NCBI GenBank assembly: GCA_033002965.1
Contig: JAURVB010013847.1
Location: 1 to 64,000 of the forward strand
DNA: 64,000 nt
Origin: Piper betle
Lineage: Eukaryota > Streptophyta > Magnoliopsida > Piperales > Piperaceae
Direction: 5' to 3'
The translations under genes and the position numbers were made by a program. The notes beneath the pieces are model-generated. The model was not told where the DNA came from, did no database searches, and saw only the letters and a program-made list of their open reading frames with translations. This document shows positions 36,162-50,060 of the stretch, piece after piece (position 1 is the first letter of the stretch; the number at the start of each line of letters is the position of its first letter).

Positions 36162-37194
36162 TTCCATGGCACTAAAAAAATTCTCATGAAATTTTTTTGT
36201 TATCAAAATTTGTTAAAAAAAGTTGTTACTTAACGCCTTATTAAGACCATACAATCTTAACTTGCCCTCCTCTGATGTGCCGATATAATAAGGGTGCAAT
36301 GAGGCCCATGGCATTAACCATGGCAAAAAATGGCGGATTATTCATTTACAAATTGACTCGTATACATATAAAGTTGCGATAGACCGAAACTTTGAAATCT
36401 AATAAATATTTAAAAGTTTGATAAGAGTCGTCCAATTTAATTGGGTGGTGGAGATTTAATATAGTGAGAACTCGCATTTTATGAGAACTATAAAAACTAA
36501 ATTTCAGATGGTGAGATAGAGTCCCAAGCTCTCGACACACTAATAGGTTTAAGTTGTAAAATCATTACGGCATAAGTACCCTCCTAATCATCACTATTAA
36601 ATCCTCCTAATGCCCTAAAAATAAGTTGATAAAGTTCACAGGTTTTCAGGTTTTCACTCTATCGTGTGCGCTTGTGTATATATATATAGTTTTTAAAAAG
36701 AGAATGCTAGGATAACAATTCTTGGGGCTTTTCAAGAGAATCTGTAAAATAAATTTCAGGTTACAATGGACAGCATTCGTATTAACCCGGCCTTTTTTTA
36801 CAAACTAATTATTTTAACTTACAAAATTGGTCTTCTAATTAATAGTTTAAAAAGGGGATTGGGTGGGTTTTGGCTCCCGGGAAACGGCGGACCATACATC
36901 AGGACTGGACTCCAAAAGGAACGAGTGGAACTGCGAAGAAATGAATATTGTATTTATGTGCAAAAAGAAGTCAAACGCCATCTTTAAGAATATACACCAC
37001 CTAGGAACAATCTTTTCATCAGTTTTACCTACGAAATTTACAGTTGAATCAAATGAAGTAAAGCTATATCCCTGATAGGACAAAATTTGTAGGTTTTTTT
37101 GGAACCTGCAAGAATACTCAATGTGCAAATTTGGCGAAGCTTTTCTCCAACGGTATTGATCCATTTTGCCCGGGGTAGACAATGCCAACAGATT
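36162..37194. other. Intergenic, 3' side of the SAC gene
   Basis: The part nearest 37194 should be the 3' UTR of the minus-strand SAC gene. No other gene is supported. The frames at 36766-37188 on both strands are shadows. Confidence 0.4.
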
Positions 37195-40100
37195 TTAATG
37201 GCACAGCGCCTCGCCATAGTTGACCCAATGCACAAACCTCTCCGAAAATCCTTCCACGATTTGGTCATTTTCGACCTCGTCATATGACATTTGTGAATCC
37301 CCAGTGTCTGACTCCTGCATTACAAAAAGATCACGATTTTCCATTTACATCCTAGCAACGTAACATTTTTCCAAATGTAGAAACAGAAAGGTAACACGGT
37401 AAGATGTAAACAAGGTGCATCTGGTTTCGCGGTATTCACTACGTTGTCCTGATTTCGTTTCAATGCAAAGCTGCAGCATTACTTGCAAAAGCAGATTATC
37501 ACTCACAAAACATAGATTGAAAATTGCTTTTGAGAGCTTGAACCAATGACAAGTTTTCCTCCACAAATCACGGTTGTAAAGAACACTAACCTCATAGTAC
37601 GACACATTTTCAGAGACAGATCCAGTAGATTCTGAGCTAACACCAATCACAGAACTTTCTGACGTTGAAATTGCAGCTGGAGAATCTGTCTGTGATGTTC
37701 TGAAGCCATGAAAAAAGTATGCACAAACTAAATATAACATGTTTCCTTCTCATAATTGCGCCAAATGTAGCAAATAGTAAAGAGCAATCAGCCAGTCAAT
37801 CATTCGTAGAACTTACTTCTCTAAATTATTTTCCTGACAAGGATTTTCAAGAGAAACCAGCCAGTCAAGGTCAAGAAAGTTAGAGTGATCTAATGCATCT
37901 CTCTCCCCAAATTCGGCCACATATAAAGGATCATTTTCAGCCCAGCCATTAGAAAACAACTGCCGCCGAACACTTGAGGTGCTGTGCCTATATATACATA
38001 CACATACATCAATTACATAAACTCTTACTTGAAATATTCAATATTTTTCAGTAGTGGTTTTAGGGTATTACATTATGTTGGCAATAAGTAACTGACTTCA
38101 ACACTGTGCTCAATAGAGATTCAACACTGCTCAATAGAGTAGTATTAGTACCTGGAATGAAGACCCTCCTTTTGAGGGTGGGAATGTCAGGTGATGAATC
38201 AGATAGGCCTGTGCCAGCAATATTACGATTTTCAGATAATGCAGACTTTGAATGTGCCCCACCTTTAATACTTCCGCTAGATACAGTTGTGCTACTCCCA
38301 TGTAAAATGTTTCCATCTGAGAGGCTTCTCTTGACACAATTCCTACATTCAATAAGAATCTGACTATTAGTGAAATCAAAAGTTATGTAGAAATGAGATT
38401 GATGCATGTCTATAGTAGACCATATACTCATCAATACCTAGTGAGACCATCTTCCCGTGCCTGAAAATGCTCCCAAAGAACTGTTTTATTATTCTGAGGT
38501 TGGAAGTTCCCCAGGAATCTGTTTGGTATCAGAAGATGAAGAAGGGAACACATATAATTCTTTTTATGCGAGATAATTACCATAAATGCATCCCATAATG
38601 CATAAAATAAATTGCTAACATACATATTGATTCCCTCCTGCTTTTCAGCATCCATCCAAGCATTGCTATAATACCTCTGCAACGTTCTAAAAAACTCCTG
38701 AGATTGTATTGCTGCTTTACACTGGCCTCTTCTTGCGGAAAATATCTGAGTCAAATAAGTAACTTCATAACTCATGTGTTACCTAAATGAGTAAGAAGGC
38801 TGAGCATAGAATTCACTAAGTTGAACATAATTATTTTTTGAATCCAGACATGCTCGAACTGTTATGAGTGCTACCAGCCTACCATGTTTTAACTCACAAA
38901 AGCAAATTAAAGGGAGTTAATTGCAATATAAAACACTAGATCAAATATGTTTCATATGGTTCACTTGTCAATTTGAAATATAAGTAATGACATTTTGAGA
39001 AGGCTGAGATAAATATACCTTGTTATGAGCAGCTGAACCACCATATTGATGTGCGAGTGTATCACCCATTTTCTCATAAAAACTCATCAAATCATCAGCT
39101 AGAGGAGCATCTAAATCCACTTTATGAACATCGATGAAACCCAGTGCATGAAGTTGATGCCCTAAAGCAGCCAAGCCATAGGCATACTGTGCAACATTAG
39201 TGCGATCCAAACAATCAATGCAATTTGTCCTGAGGACACCTTTTTGGAACATGGGTGACTTTAAAATGCATTTCACTTCATGCGTCATAACTTGACATAC
39301 ATCCACAACTTTAGCAAGACATACACCATTATTTTCAGGACAGCCGCTAATATCGTTCCTTACAAAAATTGAAAACAAAGAAATAATAAGAAAGGAAAGG
39401 ACTGGGGTTTAAAAAATTGAATAGTGTTAGGCAACAAATAATAGAAGTTTAGACTGATAGAACTACTCACTCTAGTGACTCTGAGTCAACCGTTCCATCA
39501 ACTTTCATGTCTGGTGTCACTTGACAATAAAGAAAGCCAGTTACATTCAACGCAGCTGCAGCCACTATTCCTAACATCGTAAGCACTTTCGTTGCTTTGC
39601 TGCAACATCCCCAAAATTCAAGGTTAAGAAGCTCTACACCTAAAGTAAGTTATGAGACACTAGACAGAATAGATTAAATACCTTTTTGATAGTTTGTGTA
39701 AATCCCAGTGAATAAATTTTAGACGATTTTCTTCAGATAAATCTCTATTGATAAACTCAATGGCATTGGCAAACTCTGAACGAAGGATGGACTCTCTGGG
39801 TTTTTTCATGCGTCTGCTTAACAAGAAGTAGTTACAAAAGATAAATAAAGCAAAGAGCATATATTTGTGAAGTCAGTGGTAGAAATAAGAAACAAGTAAC
39901 CCAAGTGAGAATGATTAAAAACATATGTTTCTTACCTTAATCAAATTAAATATGACAATTTGTTGCCCATATCTCTTGATTAAATTCTCAAAGTGAAGTC
40001 GTGTAGCTCCATAATTTACATCTTTCTTTTGTACTAAATAGAGCAGACAGATATCAGTACACACTTTCCCCACAAAAATCAATCAAATGTTTTACCAACT

Positions 40101-41250
40101 AAATAACATAGAACTTACATATTATATCAGGTTTCATACTTAGGCGTGAAGTCTGTTGAGACCAAAAGAGGTATGGAACCTCTATTTTGGACAATGGAGG
40201 TAACTTTTGAAGGATGTCCATTGGAGACATCCTCAAAAACTATTTGTTCTGTTTCAACATCATTAGCAACCCTTCCATCCTCATTTAATCCTCGCTTCAA
40301 ATACCTAGAAGATGGAATACAATCAAAATCATCATAAGTTTTAGTAAGACCATAAGATAAAGAAAGGATAGTCACACATCCAATACCCTATTGGTGGGAT
40401 TTAGTGGCATAAATGTAGGGGCAGGTTCACATATTTTCATCTTGGTTAACCACGTTTAAAATGATGATTTAGGCTCATTAAATTGGTTTAAGTATCCGGG
40501 TCGTTACAAATGATATCAAAGTCACACAAAACTATATTGGATTCAGTGAGAAATGATAATGGGCTCATGACAAAATTTTTCGAAGTAGATTGTAAGACCC
40601 AAGATAAGAAAGGATACCCACATCCCATATCTACTAGAGAGATTTGTGACTTTAAAGTGGAGGAGCACTCATATATACTCAACTTAGTTAACTACTTTTG
40701 AAAGGATGATCTAGGTCTATCAAGTTGCACTTAAATTTGGGTCCTTACAGTTTTTTAAATTCCTTAGGCAAATACTTCTTCAGGTTTTTAAATAGGATCA
40801 AAGACATGGATCCTATTATGTCTTTATTGCTTGAGAGCGGGAAAGCAAGCTATCAAACAATAGAGGCAACAGAATCTCCCATGGAAAAATTCCCAATTGA
40901 AAAAAGTATAATTGACTCACAACTTATAACTAGGGGTAGTTTATTTGTCCCAATGGCATATCACAATGTCACTCCACAATTAACTAGTACCCACAGATCT
41001 ACTCCATTTCGCACATGCATATTTAAGATAATTTTATTCACCTGGTTCCAGCATAATGACGTGAACGACGAGAAATAAGTGTCAACATGAAATCCTTACT
41101 GCCAACAGAAAGTTTTGCCTGTGGTGAGCAAAATAACAAAAATAAAAAGATTATATTTCCCAGCCACTTTTCAAATTAAACAAACATAGTCATTACATGT
41201 CATGCTTCCATGCATAAGCAAATAAAACACTAGTCACCCGTGACACTCAC

Positions 41251-41287
<37 letters not shown>

Positions 41288-44200
41288 GGTGCTAACATTG
41301 GTTGTTTGACATTACAACTGATTATTATTCATACATATATATATATATAAGAAAATGATGTCATGACTACTAATTTTTTTATCAGAACCCCTACTTTAAG
41401 TACCACTCATACTTTCACTAAAAATGAACATATTTATTTCAACCCCACTTCAAGTAAACTGTTTCATATCTTTTAGAACATCAAATAACGTGATCATATA
41501 GATGCAAGGCTTTACAAAATTGCACATATTCAAGACAAAAGAGTAATTTTTTTTATAAAGAAGAGATTGAAGGGTGTGGAATATTACCGTAATGTAAACT
41601 TTGACATCAATTTAATGTGAAGCAGACTCACTAAGACTAGACAGCGTTTATACATTTTCAAATTGGATAGCCAAGTACACTACTAGAGAACCAATCCTAT
41701 AATAGGCCTAAATATGCTAGCTTCTTATCAAGAAATAAATTTCATATCTATTTAATGACACCCCTCTTTGAACCCCACTCAGAAAAACACAATCTTAGTC
41801 AAATCAGGATATTAACTTTTGAAGCCTATTTCTACAATTCTTAGCTGCCTTGGAACACGTTCATTATGCTGCACCACGTATTTAGCTTTCATGTGAAACT
41901 TTCACACCAAAATTATAGGAACATTTCTCAACTGTAACCATTAAGTGTCCTTCACGGAGGAGTATTAAGTCTGAGAAACAGACAACTACTCAGGGGCAAG
42001 GAAGTCAAATTAATGAGAGAAAAACAAGAATAAGATACAAGAAACAACCAGGATAGCTCTGTATTCCAAAATAAAATCAACTAAAGCCCTTATAGAAATA
42101 AAACAATGCCATCTATAAGCAAAACATGAGAAGCCCTGTCTAAACAGATTTGTAAATCTAATAAATCAAATATGAACATTGCCAATTAGTCTCCGATAAA
42201 ATAAAACATTACACAAGACTATCTGAAAGAGAAGAAGCCAAAAACTAAACACCTAAGACCATAACCTTACTGCATCAAGTCATCAACTTGACAAAGAAAC
42301 CCTACTTGTAGAACGAAGGATAATCAAATGACGGGCACTACGGAAAATTTCAGGGGTAGAAAATGCTTAAGATTAAGATCTAGATGTGATGGAAACATTC
42401 TAGAATTGATAAGGAAAAGATGTTTTAACAATACAAAATCACATTGCATCGGAGGGTGATAAAAAGTCCCATTTCACTGTATGCAACCTGACTACTTATC
42501 CTGAAAAGCAATAAAGATCACAAAGATAGCCTCAACAAGGCAAATACCTTATTAACACATTAGAATATAACATATTATGCTTATAAGGCGCATTAGACAC
42601 CAATTGATGAGCCTCTTCTGTAGGCAGTTTAGCTGTAAGCCAATTAGGTTGAGATGAATGAATGAATAATTCTTAGTTTGCAAGATTGTCTCAATAAAAA
42701 AAGGGATGACATTTTCACGAAACTCACTTCAAATCAATGTCTCGAGAATTTGCCAAATATAGGGCAGAACTTGAACCACAAGTTGTTCAGAATTTGGACA
42801 AACATGTTTACACTGATGAATTGATGCTCACGAATCAAGTCACCTCATTACAGGGTATTGAGAGACCAAATAACAAAGAAGGTAGCACAAGAAACTCAAA
42901 TGTACCTGTTTGAAGAATCCATACACCAAAGCCACAGTCCATAAAGTGTTACTTATCTGCCTTCTAATTTCTCGTGTCAAAAACTCATTCCAAACAAACA
43001 TTGTCTCGTACAGCACTTGCTTTGTCTCCCTGTCACATAGGTTTTTCTGGAGGCTACGCATAACATGGTATGAGTAACTGAAGAAGAAATCTTTTGTAAG
43101 ATCCACTGTGCATAGAAGCTTCTTGTATCTGGAAATGACAACACAACAGCAAACAGACAGTCCATAAGTACTTTCAAACTTATTTTCCTAATCAGAATAA
43201 TAGCTTCCTTCAGATCTAATGTAACATTAACATAGTAAGAAGGCAGGAAGTTGTCTCCAAGACTTCACCACTTGATAATGTCTACAGCTCATAACATTTT
43301 GGATTTATCAGTCAACCATACTTAAAAAAAATCGTACTCCAAAACAACATGAAACTTTTGACAGGGCATAATCATGGACATTGAAATTAAAAAATTATCA
43401 TATTTTATATTATAATAACAAAAAATCGAAAAAATAAGGCATGTAAATGATGTCCCCTGCAATGCTTGTACTGCAACTACAACTTACTGCTGAAGAGTTT
43501 CACTCTCAGAAGGCAAAATGTGAACACCTCTCATTCACCACTTATGTTTAGAATTCGGTAACAAATTTAATAATGGAAATAATAGTCAAGACATTACAAA
43601 TATCAGAACATAAGATCTCGAATGTAAATTTTCTGTGTCCACTGAATGCACCAAGTGGACATTGTACTATTACATACAATAAAATCATAAGACCTGTTTT
43701 CAGCCCTAGAATTATGCATATGCAATTGCTCAGAAGAACTTGAGACAGGGATCAGTTCACTCTTGGTGATAGAATATATAATGTGGCCACAAATTACTCC
43801 AATCTTTCGTCTTTCTGTGATAATAAGCATATAATAGGGGCCCAAGAACCTAACAAAACCTGTAAGCAATGAAAAATCCACTTACAACAAAAACGATACC
43901 AAATGTTTCAAAGAAAAACTGTCAAGCTTAGCAACTAAGCCATTAGATGCAAATGCAAACTATATACCGACAATCCCAAAGCAGTTAGTGACAAATTTCA
44001 GTCCACCCGTTGCTTTGTTTCCTTCATGAATCCTCCTTAAGATATCATTGCATTCAACTTCAGAGTAAGATGCAATATCCTCGTCAACACTTAACTCTGT
44101 TAGCTCCAACCTGTCAATTTTCAATACCTTCCAGACCGATCTACTCTCATTCCTTCCAATCAGATAAAACATCTGCAGCACAAAAAATAAGAGTAAAAGT

Positions 44201-45227
44201 TTGACTGACATATTTGCAAAAACGGTGAGCACGAGATGACATACATTGATGAATCAGGATGGCGATTGGAGAGTAAAATTAAATATGACATGGCCACATA
44301 CTGTCGAAAATAGAAAATGCAGAAAGCGAATAGGTGAGGTCCATCAAGAATCTTGTTCACTTCATTTCAGAAACAATTACCATATTTGTTGTTCTCTTAT
44401 GGAAACTTTTGTTAACATAAATATCAAATAGACCATTTCTTAATTCCTTAACAGCTTGAGCTTGGTATAAATGGTTATTGATCAACAGCCATATGATGCC
44501 CCGTATTTTTTCATATGAAGTACCATAACCCCAACATTTGTCTACCTGCCAAATCTTAAAACTCTAACACGTGCCCTTGCAGAGTCTTTAAGTAAGTAAT
44601 TCAATAACTGTCTTCCCTAAAAAGAGCTACGACAAATGATTAATTAATCATGTAAAACTTTTAGCTTTTTTCCTCGTATTACGATGATATTAATCGCACT
44701 GTGTGATGATTATCATTATATAGCGACTAAATCTATGAGTCTATGACTATCATCGTGAAGTGAGCGAACCTAAGCGTTGATGTTCCAAGTGAAACAAATA
44801 TATAGCAATGACTTCCTCTCCCACCGGGCAAGAAACCTTTGCCATTAGAATTACAGTAGAAGCTTTAGAAAAAACTTCCTCTGTAATTTTCTCATTGCCT
44901 GTGAGAACTGCAGTCGACGACTACATTCATTTTTAATGATTAGAGTACATGTATTGTATTTGACATAGCCGTTATCCTTGATGGATTTGAGTATTTAGAA
45001 CACCGATCCTTCCTCTTCTTGATTGGAGTTATACGCATCGAGAACAAGCAGCAAAAAACCTCAAAACCATGCCGAAGAATTCGAACTTAGCACAAACAAG
45101 AAACACACATGCACACACACAAAAAAAGGATTAAAAAAACCAAATCAAAGAGATGTGCAGATACCGATTGAGTCTCGTAGAGCTGGAAGTTCTCCAAACA
45201 GAAGCTGCCATCCTCAACCCTATCCAT
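37195..45227 (-). CDS. SAC-domain phosphoinositide phosphatase (FIG4-like, plant SAC1-5 group)
   Basis: About 16 coding exons on the minus strand: 45227-45165, 44172-43968, 43859-43694, 43128-42906, 41118-41042, 40304-40119, 40033-39936, 39813-39682, 39599-39471, 39358-39019, 38745-38624, 38518-38438, 38342-about 38152, 37987-37817, 37699-37591 and 37314-37195. They give roughly 800 residues, the usual size. Family landmarks are [48 protein letters not shown] and the catalytic CX5R(T/S) in [20 protein letters not shown] at about residue 473. Further on are [15 protein letters not shown], and a C-terminal [10 protein letters not shown]. The family removes phosphates from PI(3,5)P2 and related lipids on vacuolar/endosomal membranes. 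Frame breaks occur at a T-run (40163-40167) and at an A-run (about 39802-39807). The exon 13/14 junction is one base out of phase. All else is conserved, so assembly error is plausible. One intron carries a TRIM. Confidence 0.88.
40343..40749 (+). mobile_element. TRIM (miniature LTR retrotransposon) in a SAC intron
   Basis: Two direct repeats of about 160 bp (40343-40508 and 40590-40749) share AGTAAGACC/TGTAAGACC starts, AAGAAAGGATA, and (G)GGTC(G/C)(T)TTACA ends. TGATATCAAAG at 40511-40521, just after the left repeat, resembles the initiator-Met primer-binding site TGGTATCAGAGC. GTTTT flanks both sides (40338-40342 and 40750-40754) as a target duplication. The interior is only about 80 bp, so the element is non-autonomous. 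It lies on the opposite strand from the SAC gene, inside the intron between the exons ending at 41042 and starting at 40304. Confidence 0.85.
41255..41282. repeat. (TA)n microsatellite in a SAC intron
   Basis: A pure TA run in the 1.8-kb intron between the exons at 43128-42906 and 41118-41042. A shorter one follows at about 41335-41349. Confidence 0.8.
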
Positions 45228-46394
45228 ACCCAACCAAATTCTTCCCCCGAGCCACGAACTGGGCTCGGGAAGGATCACAAGAGCATGCGAAGAGTAGATC
45301 TCAAAGCAGCAAATTAACAGCCCACACCTGCACGGGGCTGCTTCAAATACAGCATTCTCAAGTGGCCTCCTCTTGCCGCCGCCACGACAACCCTCCCACC
45401 CCCATTCACGAGCAGCAATCTCAACAACACAAAACCGAATAAAAGCAGATGATAAAAAGGAGCGTGTCTTTTTTATTGTGTGGCCGAGCTAAGACCCCTT
45501 TCCATCTCTCGCAACAAGAAGAAAAAGAATACACACATCCACACCCCACAGAGATCTCGGAAGAAGAGAGCTAAAAGGGAATATTTAGGATGTTTGGTCG
45601 TCGTTGATCTCCTTCTCCTTCTTCTTGGGGGGTTCGTCAAGCTTATTATCGACAAGAGCAACTCCTTGTCATCGGAGAAGGAGAAGGGGCAGGTTGAAGT
45701 CCAACAAACAGTGCATATGCCGTCCTTTGTAAACTGTGGTCGTCACAACTCAATCATTTAAATGGTAAAAATATTGCGGTAAACAGAATCTTTGGTGAAA
45801 GATTGCGGGAATTTGGTTGAGTTGAAAAGAAATCTCTACTTCACCGGATTCTTAGATTGATAGATTTTATCCAAGGCTGTTATAAATAAATCTTGTCGTT
45901 AAAAATAAATCTTACCGACAAGGTAGATTTCGATTGCAGTGATTTATTAGACATTTTAGTTACTGAAATAATTTCCACCCTGTTATTTTTTATCCAAGAA
46001 AGATGTCTCATATGCCTCACTCTTAAAAAAAGAGAGTACCGAACAAGAAAATAAATTAACGAAGATACGGCGATGTGAAGTTTACAAACATTTTAATTAC
46101 TTTTTAGAAAATATTAAAAATTACCCAATAGACGAGCATTTTTTTCATGTATATATATATATATATATATTAATGATACATAAATAATAAACTATAATTT
46201 TTTTAAAATGTAAATTATAGAAGAGTTACAAACAGTAATTATGAATAGTCCCATCAATATCTATTTATTTAAAACCATTAGATGAAAACGTTATGACTAT
46301 AATTAAAATTTATAAAATTTAAAATTAATGATTATGATTGAAATTTATAACATTCATAAATTAAAAAAAGAATTCGCACTTTATAATTTTCGTG

Positions 46395-46432
<38 letters not shown>

Positions 46433-47674
46433 TAAATTCTCATAATTTATAGTGGTTAAAATTTTTGCATGCACCACGGCGCACATAATGTGGTTCCGGC
46501 CAGATCTAGCTAGTACTGGGCAGGCTCATTATGATTTGTGCTCGGCAACACATGCCGGCACATACTCATAAATCCGAGAATATAAATTGAAACAGCCCAT
46601 TTAATGCGTTTAGTCTAATTATATAGTAATTAACATTCCGGGCACAACAGTACAATACGTGCAATGAGCCTAAAGCGATTAATATCCGAGACGAAAGATA
46701 AAAATACAAATTAATTACCTTAACCTAGCTACTCACTTGATATGCAGACTCTGCGATTTTTTTAAAAAAGTATCTTTCATAATATTGTACTTCTTGTAAC
46801 AAAATTAATAATTACAATTAAAATAAAATGATCTCCCATTGTAAGATAATAAAGGTTTAGGTTTATGTTAATTTAAGAATATAATAAGTTCAAAAATAAA
46901 TTTAACCATTCATTTAGATTTACAACATGACTACCTTTTTTCAAAGCTATATATAATTACCTTCATCATACAATGTCAATGTACCCGTGTATATAATCTT
47001 ATGGCTCATGCTTACTTGAATTGTCAAAAAAATATCACCACAAGTTAATACTATTCTTTTCCTGGATAATAATAATAATAATAAAATTACATATATATTT
47101 TTTCAAAGTAACTTGGAAAATTTTATAATTTGACACTTTTAATAAATTCGATTTTCTAATGCTTTGGAAAATGATTCATTTTTTATAGTGAAAAGACAAA
47201 ACAATATAACGAAAGAGAGGACCAACAGATATCGCGTTTTTATGGTCATCGGAATTTGAATTTGAGGCCAGTCTATAATCTGTTCTAAACTAGTTGCTTA
47301 ATTACACGTACGAGACGCAGACATTACTTAAAATCTCAAAAAATGATTTATCTGTCAAAAAAATTATCTCAAATTTGGATGAATAAAAAATATTTATTAA
47401 GATGTACATGTCAAACGAGGTGAGCATATTATGAAAAAATATTATATCATACAATATAAATTAATAGAGTTTAAAATATAGCACATGCATCAAATTGTAC
47501 ATATAAAGAAAATGAATAATTAGACATTGTTAAATTCTATACATCATATTAAATAGGTCAATAATATTATTTTTGTTTTTAATTTTTCTATCTCTTTCCT
47601 ATAATATAATTAGATGTCATTTTCTTTTTAATATTAACCTATTTTCCCGCTATCTTCATCTCCTCATTTCAATT
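45228..47674. other. SAC gene upstream region and AT-rich spacer
   Basis: The first 500 bp upstream of the SAC start are the probable promoter and 5' UTR, with GA/CT-rich stretches at 45500-45680. Frames there on both strands (45023-45442, 45473-45761) are not supported as genes. Beyond 45800 the DNA is AT-rich with TA microsatellites at about 46149-46171 and 46396-46428. No mobile element ends were resolved. Confidence 0.4.
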
Positions 47675-48060
47675 CACTACAAAAATATGACGTGCCTCCA
47701 TTTTTCCACATTTTCTGTATGTCATTTTTAACTATGGAGAAAATTTATTGATTTCTTTCTCCATTATAAAATATTTAAAGGTGAGTATGTATTAATTTTT
47801 TAATTTTTTCCACCCTAAAAAATATTCATTAATGGTAAAACATGAAAAAAATAGAGTAGATAAAAATGAGGTGGAGAAAATTTTTTCACTTTTTTTGACA
47901 TAGACAAAAGGTTGAAAATAAACACATACATTCCTTAAGAAATTTGCAAATATAAAATAAATTTAGATTTTTCTTCCGTGTAAAAATTGGCCCGGAGAAG
48001 ATGTGGAGTCTCCACTCAATTTTTTTAAAAAAACGCGGATAAAAACCATTTTTTGTAGTG
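47675..48060. mobile_element. CACTA-like MITE (386 bp)
   Basis: The left end CACTACAAAAATATGACG and the right end on the other strand CACTACAAAAAATGGTTTTT are terminal inverted repeats of the CACTA type. The interior contains further inverted blocks (GGAGAAAATT...; CTCCA/TGGAG) and no coding frame. A 3-bp target duplication is not evident (ATT versus ATG). Confidence 0.7.
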
Positions 48061-49308
48061 ATGATACGCTCATCATTTTTCATAGCATAATAATACATAA
48101 TTGGCTGCGTACTCAGACGAAACAGTTAAAATTATATATTATGATTTATCTATATATAAAAAATATTAATTTATGCATGAAATAAGATGATTCAATTGCT
48201 TGCAGAAGTTAAAACTAGAGAATTTTATTTTTGAAAGCACATATTGTACTGATGGGATTAATGGTGCAACTGTATCTGTTAATTAATTTCACGTTGGCAT
48301 AGAGAATTTGAACTAGTCAACATAATTTTTATTTTGCTTGCGTGGGGATGCACGATGGCTTGCCCACCGCTGTGCGCAACGTAGTTAGCCGGCGCACTGC
48401 TTTGAAAAAAATTATAGTTGGGAATTCTCAAGCGTGCACGTTGTCGCCTCCAACAGGTCGTTACTTTGCGTTCGAGGGAGGAAATTAATTGGGCTATTGA
48501 CTAATATTGTCAAGTCAATTAAGCAAAACACCAATTTTTAATCAAACAACATGAGTTTGAACATGTATTTATCTATGTTCTATACAACACCGTCCTCCGA
48601 TATATTATGTAATTTTCTAGATTTGAACAGCTAGGTGGTAAGTGTTGGACCAATCTCCTCCTTCGGAGTGTAACAGCGTGCATCTCGTTCCTATTTTTTC
48701 ATCTCCCTAACTCCGACGCATTCCTCGTCCAATTCAGTCGTATACTATTTAACGTTTCTGCTATGACTACTTACAGCGAAGCCAGATAAGTTAAACATTT
48801 CAAAAGGTTCAAGATCACCGCCCGCCATCATATGGACAAATTATTCTTATAATTTATATATACATGTTGTAATTCATGATCTCATACGTCATGGATGGAA
48901 TGAATTTTTTAAAAAAAATGCAAATACTTATATACTAAGCATTGCTCTCGTTTACATTTGTAAGTTCCTCGTTGAGGTGTGCATATAATTATATCTTCGT
49001 CACAATGATGCACCTGCAATCGGGCTTAATCTGCAGCATGCATGCTCTCATAATAAATTACAAGTTGATCAAGATAGCCAAACTTCTTGTGTAGAATGAT
49101 CAGTTATAAATTAGTTGAGCACCCCAAACCTGGCTATCTTTTTGCATAACTCCAACGTTCAAGAGAGGTGAACGCCGGGAGTTTAGGCCACCCTCAACTA
49201 AGTCATATGTACCAGAAGATTTATAGATCTTACTATTTAATTTAAAACTGCATTTTTTAAAGCCTAACTGCACGGAGCACTCGTTAATTAAGGTATTATA
49301 CAATTATA
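48061..49308. other. Intergenic, nothing recognised
   Basis: Mixed AT-rich sequence with a moderately GC-rich patch at 48340-48480. No gene, RNA or element ends are seen. Confidence 0.35.
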
Positions 49309-49805
49309 CATCATTCTAATATATGTCTATAAAATCAGGTGCATTTGAATATATGTCATTTTGGAGTCGACTTCTAATACTACTTCTATTCGGGTACTCT
49401 CATAAATATTTAAACTATGTTAATTGTAAGCGCAACTATTTAAGTTGGCTGAGTGGATGAGGATTAATGGAATTACCCATTTGACCTGAATATTAATTCC
49501 CAGTGCTAAAAAAAAAGTATCATGAATAACAATGAACACTACGTGTGTGTGTGCTCTCTCTCATCATTCTAATAAATGTCTATAAAATCAGGTTCATTTT
49601 AATATATGTCATTTTGGAGTCGACTTCTAATACTACTTCTATTCGGGTACTCTCATAAATATTTAAACTATGTTAATTGTAAGCGCAACTATTTAAGTTG
49701 GCTGAGTGCACGAGGATTAATGGAATTACCCATTTGACCTGAATATTAATTCCCGGTGCTAAAAAAGTAGTATCATGAATAACAATGAACACTACGTCTC
49801 TCACT
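49309..49805. repeat. 253-bp tandem duplication
   Basis: CATCATTCTAATA(T/A)ATGTCTATAA starts at 49309 and again at 49562. The copies are nearly identical over their whole length, including GGAGTCGACTTCTAATACTA and AACAATGAACACTACGT at the end. They differ by a few substitutions and short indels (an A-run and a GT-run). The high identity means a recent event. Confidence 0.92.
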
Positions 49806-50060
49806 CTCTTTTTCCTCTCTCTCTCTATATAAAATTGTTGCTATGAGTTTGGCAGCGCAAATGCCCGTAAACCATTGGATTGAAATTCAGTAGCCCATAG
49901 GCCATAACCATCCACCCCCCCCTCGTGTATGGGGGTTGTTGTGGCATAGGGTGCGGGCGGCGGCGGGTGCGGGCAGTGGCCTGTGGGCTGCTAGATGCCT
50001 TTGCGCTGCATGCGCCGCTAAAAACCGGCATGGTAGAAGGCATATATATACAATTTTGCT

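Noticed and set aside
35786..36187. Pro/Ser-rich minus-strand and Gly-rich plus-strand frames
   Set aside because: They are translations of a G/A-rich tract in a probable MITE.
45473..45761. Overlapping frames upstream of the SAC gene
   Set aside because: Low-complexity Lys/Leu-rich translations in likely promoter or 5' UTR sequence.
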